DNA from: Yamagishiella unicocca
Taxonomy: Eukaryota; Chlorophyta; Chlorophyceae; Chlamydomonadales; Volvocaceae
Reading direction: 5' to 3'
Length of the DNA stretch: 64,000 nucleotides
Assembly (NCBI GenBank): GCA_003116995.1
Contig: BDSL01000040.1
Coordinates: 620,001 to 684,000 of the forward strand
Position 1 is the first letter of the stretch. Every line of letters starts with the position of its first letter. Shown here piece by piece: positions 1 through 18,500 of the stretch. A model generated the notes under the pieces. The model was not told the origin of the DNA. It did no database searches and saw only the letters and a program-made list of their open reading frames with translations. The translations under genes were made by a program, and so were the position numbers.

Positions 1-542
1 TAGCCGCGTTGGAAATCCCGTTTGACAAGGTGCTAGAGGAGTTCAGGCGGCGTTTGCTGCTCGATTGGAACTCGAGTGATATTGTTATGGATCCGCGGGT
101 TTTTCCCGAATTTGCAGCAGGAGACAGTGATCGCGGGAAGCCGGGCGTAACAATGTGTCGCTACTCGAATTGGATGGGCGTTGCATATGCCCCCGACGCG
201 CATACAAAGAAGCTCGATCACCTTCGCGCGTGTATGCCTCGGAAGCATCACACGGCGCTGATGCGTTTTCGTCTCGGCTGTTGGGATCTCGACGTAAGTC
301 GTTTTGCACGTCGGCCGCGTAAGCCACGTGTTGAGAGAACGTGCCGAGTGTGCCGCGGGGATATGGTAGAAGACGAGTTTCATGTTCTTATGGAGTGTCC
401 CGTGTATGAGCCCCTCAGACGAGCTGTAGATTTCCCTACTGGACAGGATATGCAAGTGGTGATGACTACGTGGGATCAGGTGAAACTAGGCAACCTTTTG
501 GCTCAGATACAGAGGGCGCGGACAGAGTCATTAAGGGAATAA
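1..542 (+). mobile_element. 3' end of a non-LTR retrotransposon (RT C-terminal zinc-knuckle region), 5' part outside window
   Basis: An open frame runs from the window edge to a stop at 540-542. The C-terminal third has a zinc-knuckle layout seen after LINE reverse transcriptases: CRVC, then DEFHVLMECPVYEPLR, that is C-x2-C followed by H-x4-C, preceded by a stretch of the type 'RFRLGCWDL'. The catalytic RT would lie left of the window. The stop is followed by about 100 bases of 3' UTR and a short AT-rich tail of TCGTAA-like units (637-662), typical of LINE 3' termini. GC is lower than in neighbouring host exons. The clade (L1, RTE or RandI/Dualen-like) cannot be decided from this tail. Confidence 0.75.
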
Positions 543-636
543 TCCCGATTTTCTAGTATTAGTTCTTGAAGTGCGCCCTTTGACGGATGTCCGTTATGGG
601 GGGACGCATGCTACTGGCGCGAGCCAGTACGACATG

Positions 637-662
637 TAATAAATCGTAATCGTAAATCGTTA
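637..662 (+). repeat. AT-rich (TCGTAA)n-like tail of the LINE
   Basis: A run of TCGTAA-type units about 95 bases after the retroelement stop codon. LINEs commonly end in a simple repeat used in target-primed insertion. From here to the helicase start codon at 808 the sequence holds only a presumed promoter and 5' UTR. Confidence 0.45.
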
Positions 663-807
663 CCTCCTGTAGGAATATCAATCTGTGCAGCTGACGGGCT
701 CTCTTTATCTTCTCATTTTTTGGCAACGCGCTTGCTAAAGGACACGAATACCAGTGCACGGGCAGCCATTCTTTTGCTCTACATTTCCCTATATCTTCAG
801 TAAAGTT

Positions 808-8810
<8,003 letters not shown>

Positions 8811-9552
8811 CGGGGTGAAGCGGTGAAGCGACGACTGTAAGGTCGTGCAGGGTGGTAGGCAGCTGACGGTTGAGATGGTGGTTGGATGTTGGTAAACGGG
8901 GCCGTTGGTTGGGAGCGCGATGTGGGGCGGGTGTGGTGGGGAGCGGCGGGCAGAGGCGGCGCGGCTGGGTGGGGTAGGGTAGCAGCGGCAGCTGAGTGGA
9001 CCCCGAGGATGTAAGAGGATGCGTGGAGAAATACACACGCGCGAAAGTTTACATGTTGTGCCCGATTCTCTGGCCCGGTGGCCTTCTTACGACGCCGAAT
9101 CCCGGGGCGGCCTACACTGTAGTAACAACTGATTGACAGTGGGCCCCTGGGCCCCAGGACATGAGGTAGAGGCCGGCGGGCGCATCGCCTGACACTGAAG
9201 GAGACGCGTGACACTGTGTTGCGTTACATTTTGTGTCATGCTGCAGAATCATGCAGCCGTTCAGCCGCGCTCAGGAAGCAGCATCAGGAGCCGAAGCCAG
9301 CACCGCAAATCGTAGTGCCATGCCCGTCACCTCATCCACCCCGACATCCGGCTCTCCCACATGATCTCACCACCGCGGTTCCGGAGCCAATCCCCCCCCC
9401 CCGCTACCGGTAAACGGTTTTTATGCCACCCCCCGCTACCGGTAGTCCACCTGCTCCTCCATCAGAGCCGGATCCAACCAACCGGATCCGATCCGAAACC
9501 AATCCAATCCAATCCACTCCGAAACCAACCAGCCCCACGCACGACGGCGCCT
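8811..9552. terminator. Convergent 3' ends of the helicase and VPS18, with TGTAA-type poly(A) signals
   Basis: This 742-base gap separates two convergent genes. TGTAA, the usual volvocalean poly(A) signal, occurs on the plus strand at 8836-8840 and 9010-9014, and on the minus strand (TTACA) at 9049-9053 and 9224-9228. The two sets overlap, so the transcripts may have overlapping 3' ends. I see no gene here. Confidence 0.5.
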
Positions 9553-12500
9553 TCAGATCACCCACGTGTCCGCCTCCGCCTGGTCCGTGTCGTACACGAA
9601 GGGCGCCTCGAGCAATCGCACCGTGAGCTCGCCGTTACGCGGGTCTTCGTTCGCGATCTCCGCCGCCAGCGCCTCCTGCAGCGCCGAAACCTCCGCGGCG
9701 GGCGCGCCGCCGTACGCGGGCGCTGTGACGCCGCCTGGCCGTACTCGCGACAGCCTCGCCATGAGCGTGTGGATCTGGGGAGGACCGCCCAGTTGGTTGA
9801 TTCAGGGGTTTGGGATGGGTAATAGTTGTATTCGGACTTTAAAGGTGTGAGATTGCGAGGTTTAAGGTTTATGGTCGCGGTCGCGGCAATGCTTCTGCTC
9901 GGGCCTCAGCCTCGACCCTCTACTAGAAGTGTCGATCGCCCACGCTCCCCTCCCACACCACCCAGCCGACCGTGGGGAGCCGATCGATATACTGACACAC
10001 GTTACACACCCATTCGAGGACCCACGTGCCGCCAAGACAACCTTAAAACCCCCCTAGTCAGCCAATCCCGAGCCACCCCCCACCCCCGCTCCGGCGGCCT
10101 CACCCTCTTCCGCTGCTGCGGGGCCACCCCCCACCCCCGCTCCGGCGGCCTCACCCTCTTCCGCTGCTGCGGGGCCACCAGGTCCGTCACCTCAGCCGCG
10201 CAGCAGGCTACGTGGAAGGCGGAGCCAGTGGGGAAGAGGTAGAAGGACGGCAGCGCGCCACCTGCAGGATGGGTTGGGGTGTGGCATAGAGAGTTAAAAA
10301 CCCGATTCCACAACATGGGTGGGGAGGGGGCAGCCAGAGTTGGACGCACGGCACGGCACAGCCCAGCCCAGCCCACCGTCCCTCCCCACATCCCTCCATC
10401 CACTGCACCACCCGCACCACCGGCACCACCCACGCACCCTGCGGCAGGCTGGTGAGGGGCGCCGCCTCCGAGATGGGGCGGCCGCAGCGCGTGCAGGGCT
10501 GCGACATGGACACCACCGCGGACCTGGGGGCGGGGGTATGACAGGCGGCGGGGTATGAGAGGACCCCCAGGGGGCGGTGGAAGCAGGCGGGGGTATGTGA
10601 GGCGGCGGGGTATGAGAGGACCTCCGGGGGATGAGAGGACGCCCGGGGGGCGGCGGGGGAGGACGCGGCACAGGCGGGGGACAGGCGCGGAGAGGGGGGC
10701 GCGGTGGGTTTGGGAAAGCTTGCGAGCGCAGCAAATTGGGGTCCCCTAGAGCGAAACCGCTCGCCCCTCGCTCCGAAACCCCTCCTCCGAAGCCCCGGCA
10801 GCCGCACCTGGACCCCAGCATCGCAATGTCCGACCGCAGCGCCTCTGCGATGGCGGTGGCCTCCTCCATGTCCGCCTTGAGCCCCTCGATGGCGGCGCCG
10901 TACCGCTCCAGGGAGTCGCAGATGGCCGCCTGGCGGGGGCAGGGGAGCAGGGGAGCAGGGGGCAGGGGATGGGGAGAAGCGCGGGAATGAGGAGAGGCGT
11001 TGGACACGGCGTTGGCCACATGGGGACCATCACATACATACTTACATAGCATGCGAGGGTTGGGTTTTCATCCATTGCGGAGCGCAGCTCCTCCCACCCG
11101 CCTGCCCTCCACTGCCGGCCTTCGAGCGTAGGTGTCCTCACCACACTTACGCCGGGCCCCCGGGTTTCCTCCCCGGACCCCAGGCCCCAACCCCGAGCCC
11201 CCGGAGCCTCTCCTTCTTTGCCAGTCTACGGTGTGCCTCCACCGCTTGCCGGCTGCCCCTTCCCCTCCACCTCCCCTGTCGTGTAAGCGGGTCTTTTCGC
11301 CCCCCCCCCCTTGCGCATCCCCTTCAGAGGCGGCACCTGGAAGTTATCGATTGTGACAAAGTCCGGGAAGAACGGCAGGATGTCCTCAATGCGGAGCAGC
11401 CCGTCAGCCTCGCGCAGGAACTCCACGGCGGTGCGGATGTGGGATGTGGGGTCGGTGCCGGCGGCGGCGGCGGCAGCGGCGGCGGCGCCGCCGCCGCCAC
11501 CAGCGGCCGCCGCCGCCACCTTGCTCCCCGTCTCCACGACGTGACGAGCCACCTAGCCACCCGGGGAGAGGGGGCAGATGGTCCAGTGCGGGGGTATGTT
11601 TATGTTGATAAGTACCAATATCGTTCGTGATCTGAACGTCAGCGAAAACGCAAGTAGGACGTCTGACTTGGGGTCATTCCGATGGCCGGAAGGGCGGGGG
11701 AAACGGCGAGGAAAACGGCGGAGAAAATGGCGGGAAAATGGCGGAAAAATGGCGGGAAAATGGCGAGGATCATGGCGAGGACCCACGGACGCACCTGCAG
11801 CCACAGCTTGCGCCTCAGCGCGTCATCCTGATCAGGCTCTCCGGCCACACCCTTGGCTAGACCCAGGTCCAGTGCCAGAGCGGCGCGGACGGCGTCCGGA
11901 TACATGCCTGGCGGCGGAGCGGGGTTCGAGGAACGGGGGGGTTCGAGGGAGACCCGTGGATGTCCGAAACGGAACGGGGGAGGGGGAGGGGGAAGGTTCG
12001 CCGGGAAGAATCGGACGAGGGTTGAGAAGAGGGACACAGAGAGATTGGCCTTAACCACCTAGGAGTAAACAAGCAGATCCCCCGGGGGCGGTTTCATGAT
12101 TTCAGGGGTTTCAGGGGTTTCATAGGTTTTTAGGGTTTACTCTCGAACCCCACCCTCGCCCTTCATGCCCCCAGTCACCCCGCGGCCCACTCACCCAGCT
12201 GGCACATGAGCCGTACGGCAGCGCGCGGCTTGTTGCGCTCCTGCGCCAGCCGCAGCGCGTACTGTGTATCGTACAGCGGTGACGAGCCGCCGTACGCCTG
12301 GTTGGCGCCGCCGCGGCCGGCGCGGGTGAGGTAGCGCAACAGCGCAGCCTCGCCCTCCTCGCCCGGCGCCAGGCTGTACAGCGCCACGGCCAGATTGTGT
12401 ACGACGCTGCGAGGGAGCCGTACAGTGGCACAGATCCGATCAAGATGCGCCGATCGGGCGTGGAAGGTGGGGAAAGGGGCCTGGAGGGTCCGACTGCGGA

Positions 12501-15500
12501 ACCTCACTCCTTAAACCGCCTTCTCCATAACAGCCGTACGATGTGTCGTACCTACCTGTCCGTTGCCCCGAGCGCGTCGATGGCGAACTCGACGTATCTG
12601 ATGAGCCGCGTATCGCGGTAAGACAAGAGAGGGGGGCGGAGTCACAAGGGCGGTGCAAAACAGCACGAATGTTGGGGGGGGGGGGAGGAATTAAGAACCG
12701 GTCACTCGACGTGTAAAGTGTAGCTGGCGCATAGGATGGTCTGGGGGTTGGGCCGAAACGTGGCGGTGAGGTTGGACGAGCGTCTCTCCCCATCCCAGCC
12801 GCGTACCTATCCCCGTACCTAGCCCTGTACCCAGACACCACAGCAACCCCCCCCATAACGTAAGCTCGCGAACACGCCACCAACCGGAGTACGTGCCGCC
12901 TCGCCGTCGGTTGGCAGTCCGGCTCGCCGTACCGCAGCAGCGCGGGCAGCAGGCGGCGGGGGTCCAGGGGGGGCCGCTGCGGTCGGGAGCGGGGTGCGGG
13001 GTCGGGCGGGTTGGGGAAAGGTGCGTGGGGTGTCGAAAGAAGAGGCTGGGCCGGTGTGGGCGGTATGATGTGGCGGAGGGCTTTCCGCGAGGAAGACCCG
13101 TGGATGCGAGAAAAAAAACGTTTGGAAGAAGACGTTTCGAGATGCATGCCGGAGGACTGGAGGGGGGCCGGCGGCGCAATCCGACAGGATGTCAACACGG
13201 GGTAAGGAACCAGCAGCTGCGGAAGGAAGGGGCAAGAGGTGTCGTGGGCGGCTAGGGAGGCGGGTTCGGTAGCGAGGGTTGCTGGGGCGGTGATGAGTCA
13301 TACCGGTAGTCACGGGACTTGAAAAAGAAGCGGCGAGCAACGGAATCACACTCGTACGGGTTTCGGAGCGCGCCGGCAGGGGCCAGGATTCCCCAGCCTG
13401 CGCACTCCCGCGTCCCCCCACGACCACCCGTCTGTGTGGCGGCCCGCGTGGCCCGACGACGGAGACTGATCGTTCCAACCGCCCCAACCGTCCCGACCAC
13501 CCGCACCTCCGCAATGAAAAAGTCCACCGCCTCCTCCGCCGCCGCCGCCACGAGCCCGGGGGAGAACTTGTACACCAGCTCGCGGCTGACGGCGGGGGAG
13601 CGCAGCACCGCCAGCGCCCGCACCGCCCCCCCCGGCTGCGGCCGCGCCACCAACTGCTCCAGCAGCCCCTCATGGTCGCCCCGCAGCTGCGCCAGCTGTA
13701 GCAGCTCGTCCAGCCGGCCGTAGCTGGCCAGCAGGGATACGGTTGTACCTGGCGGTTGGGAGTTGGGAGTTTGGGTGGTGGCGGTTATAGCCCCTTGTGG
13801 GTTGGGGGAGGGGTGCACGTGCGTGTGGATGTGTGTGTGTGGGTGTGTGGAGGGAAGATGTGTTTGTAAGGGGGGTGAGGTGCGAAAGATGGGGGAGGGA
13901 GGGAGCGCGCGGGAATGGGGGGTATCCGCTGGGAGTGCGGAGGCTGCATCTGTGCGCACGTCGTCAGCAGCGACCGTGCCGTACCATAACGGGTATTACC
14001 CCGATGGGTCAATCCTCGCAGATCGGGATTGCATTTGCGTCCGCGTCGAGGGATCTCATGAGGAAGTCGCGAGGGCGGCAACGACACAGGGCTCGCACCG
14101 ATGACCGCTAGCGCAGGCGTTAGCGCACTAACCGTCAACCCCCCAACGGCTCCAACCCCCCAACGGCCCCAACCAACCAACCGCACCCGGGTCCATCACG
14201 TGGACCCAGTCGCTCAGGTGAGTGCGCAGTGCTGTGACGGCGGACTGGTACGACTCGCCGGCCTCGCCGCCGGCCTGCATGCACGGCAAACGGTACGGAA
14301 AAACGCAGGGAGGCGGCGGGCGGGCGGGCGGGCGGGGACATCCCGTCACGCGGTACACTCCTTGCACCCGACACACAAACAGCCATCCAGAAGGCGTACG
14401 GTACCCGGAGGCAGTCCCGCAACCGTTCCTACTACCGGACCTCCGTTTCGCAGTGGCAGCTTTGCTTCTTTTTGCCGTACCTCCAGCAGCGCCCTGTTGA
14501 TGGCATCCAGATGCAGCTCCGTCAGCCACGCGGCAACCAGAGTGCACTGGGCCCGCTCGGGGCCGCTGCCGGGGCCGGCGCCGCCGCCGGCGCCGCCGGC
14601 GCCGCCGGCGCTACCGCCGAATACGCCAGCGGCGGCGGCCGCCGCCGCGGCTGCGCCCCCGCGGGCGCCCGCCGCCCCAAGGCTGACCGCCAGTGTGGCC
14701 AGGCGTGTGGCTAGGAAGGCCTGCAGCGCCGCCGGGTCACCACACTCGGCCAGCTGGAGCGCCACGTCCTCGAAGGGCGGCCGGCCGTCGGAGATCTGTA
14801 CGACATTTGGTACGGAGGTGTCGTACAATTTGTATGGAGCGTGATCCGTCAGATGGCGCAGGCGGGGTGGGGATTGGCGATAGGGGGCAGCCCAGAAACC
14901 CGTGTACACGACATAGGAGGAGGAGGAGGGGGAGGAGGGAAACAACGATAACGGGAAAAAAAATGTTTCGGTTTGCGGTAATGGGGATGGCGGTGAAGGA
15001 GAGGGTTCGCCGTCCTCTCCCCTCCACCCCCGCAGGCTCTGCTATGCCGTACCTTTGCGAAGTTCACGGCCGCCGTACGATAGTCCCCGACGGCAAGCGC
15101 CGCCTCCGCACGGGCCCTATGCACCTCGTCCCGCTGTGCGGCGCCGGCGCAGCAACGAAGCGCAGAGTCCCAGTCCTGCGGGACGGCAGTTCGTTGCAAT
15201 ACGGCAGTTAGTTACATAACAATCCTTGCTCGGTCCATTTCGCCCATATACACACACACACACGCACATACACACAATTTTCAGGTCGCCCCTGCCTGCG
15301 CTCCTCGTGAGACCCCCCTGCTGAGGGCCCGCACCCTCCTCCCTGGAGCGCATCCCCCCCTCCCTAGAGCACACCCTCCCGTCCCTGGTGGACCGCACCC
15401 TCCCTCCCTGGTGGACCGTACCCTCCCTCCCTGGAGCGCACCTGCAGCTCCAGGTACACCCGCCACATGCCCCTGCCCTCGTGCTGCAGGCTGACGTCGT

Positions 15501-18500
15501 ACAGCGCCTCGTCCACTGCCATGTAGGTGGTGCCGCTGACCAGGTCGTGGACCAGGCCGTCTGGCGGGGGGAGGGAGGGGGAAGGGGGAGGGGGGAGGGA
15601 TGTGTGTGTGTGTGTTTAGGAGAGGATGGACGGCAGCGTGCGAAACCGTGTAAGGCGCTTCCTGGGGCCATCTCTCCCAGCACAGACGACCACATTCAGA
15701 GCCCAAAACCCTAACATTCGCCCTCTCAAAACCCCCTCAGAACCCCATGGATCTCTCGAATGCCCCTTCAAAGCTCGATACTACTGCCATCTCACCCCCC
15801 CCACCACCACCACACACACACATATACCCGCACCCCCTATTCAGCGCCGACCTACAGTTTTCCTTTATAATCACCCGCACCCCAATCCTGCCCTCCGTCT
15901 CCTATGTCGTGTAATAGGGTCTTCTCGGCCCGCCCCCCCACCCACCCCTACCCCCCCAATACCCCCCAATACCCCCCCAATACCCCCCCAAACCAAACCA
16001 CCGCCTCACCAATCTCCCTGGACGGCTCCCCAGTGACGCTGCGAGTGAGCGGCGACCTGAAGGCCCTAACCGCCACTGTACGGCCGCTGACTCGGTTGAC
16101 CAACCGCAACCGGTCCCCCGCCAGCAGCAGCAGGTGGTACTCGGTGACCACCAGGCTGCGGGCGCCGCCACCGTCGGCTCCAGACGAGGAGACGCCGTCA
16201 GCGTCGGCTGCGGTAGGGTGGATGTGGATGCGGATGTCATCAGTGCATTCGGAGCTCAGAGTTCAGAGTTCAGAGTTCAGAGTTCAGAGTTCAGAGTTCA
16301 GAGTTCAGAGTTCAGAGCTCAAGAGTTCAGAGTTCAGAGCTCGGAGTTCAGAGTTCAGGGTTCAGAGTTCCGAGTTCCGAGTTCGGAGCTCAGAGTTCAG
16401 AGCTCAGGGTTTTAGGGTTTTAGGGTTTTATACTTCTTGGGTTTTTGGGTGTTTATTGTTTCCTTGCCATGTCCCGAGTGTGCGCGGGTTTGGGCATTTG
16501 ACGGCCTGTGCGCGCACGTCAGGAAGACCTGGGACCCGCAACCCCTAACGGACTTCGCAACGGTGCGTCCAACCACAACGATAAACTAACAAAACGGACC
16601 CTTCGGCAACCTCCTCACCCTCCGAGCCGGCGCCCTCCAGAGGCAGGCTGACGATGCCCGACAGCACCTCGCCGGCGGCGGCGGCGGCGGCGGCGGCGCC
16701 TCCGCCCGCCGCCTCCATCGCCTCCGCCGCCTCCGCCGCCGACTCCCAATCCAGCTCCCCATGATACACCACCCCGCCCACAAGCCAGGCGAAACGGCTG
16801 GGGAGGTCCGACAGACCCACGGGCCACCAGAGCTGCAACTGGCTGTACGGCGACGGCGCCATCGCCTCGAGCACCGCCAGCGGCGGCGGCGGAGCCGCCG
16901 CCGCCGCCGCCGTCGCTGCCGTCGCGCCTCTGCCCGAGTGTTGATTATGTTGCAAGAAGAAGGACTGCCAGGCGGTGGCGGCGGCCGACGAGGGGGCGGG
17001 CGCGACCCACACCCGCAGGTGGGAGGGCGTCGCAGCCAGGAGGGCCTTACGTCCCGCAGGCAGGGAGATCTGGTAGAGGCTGGTGAAGCCGGCGGAGGTG
17101 GCGGAGGCGGAGGTGGCGGCGTGGCCGGACTTCCGGTCCTGCGGGCGGTGGTGGTTGGCGGGATGGGGAGGGGGTGCGAGGAAGACCCGTGGATGCCCGG
17201 CGGGATGGGGGGGGTGCGAGGAAAAACTGTGTAAGAAGGAAAAAAACGGTTAGGGCGGGATGTGTGTGTTGCGACAGCCAGGTCAGGGTATATGTCGCAT
17301 AGATACGTAACCCACGGCCGACCCACGGGCCCACCTTGCCCCCGATCCCCTCAATCAGCGTCTTCGGGGGCGCCTCGCGTTTCTGTCGCTCGTCCAAGAC
17401 CAGCTCCAGGAGGGTCCCGGTTTCAGTGCCCAACAGAATGGGCCTGAGGGGGGCAGGGTGTGAGAGGGGGAGGAGGAGAGAGCGGTGCCGTTGGGCACGG
17501 ATCGGCGGTTGGGCTGGCTGAGTGGGCGGTTGGTTGTTGAGCAAGTGGCCGGGTGGGGCCGTGCACAGGGGGGGTCACCAGCAAGGGCCTTATGAGGCAA
17601 TTAGGGACAGCAGGGAGCAGATCTGCGCCCGCCCAGGGAAGCCTAGGCCCATGCCAACCACCCGTGCGGCCAGAAAGCCCTTCCCAAAAAAACAAAGAGT
17701 TTCAAAGGAGTCGCCTGCCGCGGGTCGAAGGCCGTCGGAAGGCCGGGTCTGCAACACCCGCTGCGCCCTCGGAAAACAACAACACGGACCTGCCTCAATG
17801 CTTTCACTGCGTCTGACTCCGGGACCTGGCTTTCACCTCCAAAAGATGGAAAGATTGCAAGAACTTATGAAAGAAAAGGTAGACCGCAAGACCTATCGTG
17901 GTGTACGCTGAGCGATGCGACCCGCAACTCGCATCCCCGGCACACCGTGCGCTATGCCCGGGCCCCCCCCCCGCCCCCCCTCCCCTCCCTGGACCAAGTG
18001 CCGTACCCCGTGCAGCTCTCCCCCGACGTATTCCCCGCCGTGGACGCCGTACTCTTCCCAGGGAGCCCGTCGTCGCCCTGAGGAAGGTGGGAAGTTGGGG
18101 TCGCTACTAAGGGAAGCGAGGGAACCCGTGGGCAAAACACATATACGAGCTGTGATGTTGGTACGGCAAGCACCGAGGGCGTCCAACCGCCAGTTCGCGG
18201 TCCTGGGGGTAACGAGAAACCAGAGCGAACGACATAGGAGCAACCAATTTGGGCAAATGGGGTGGTGGGGGAGGGGGCGAGAAGACCCCGGTGGGGGGGG
18301 GGGCGGCGGTGTGGTGGGCGGGGCCCGTTGCCGGTGAGTCCGTTGCAGCAACCCAGATGTACCGTTTTAGTTATAACGATAAATCCAATGCGGCCGCCGC
18401 GCTGCTTGATCCTTGATCCTTCGGGACCCTTAACAACCCGGGCAAGGCTAGCCACAACCGCAGCCGACAATACCCCCAACACCCCGAAAGTACCACCCCC

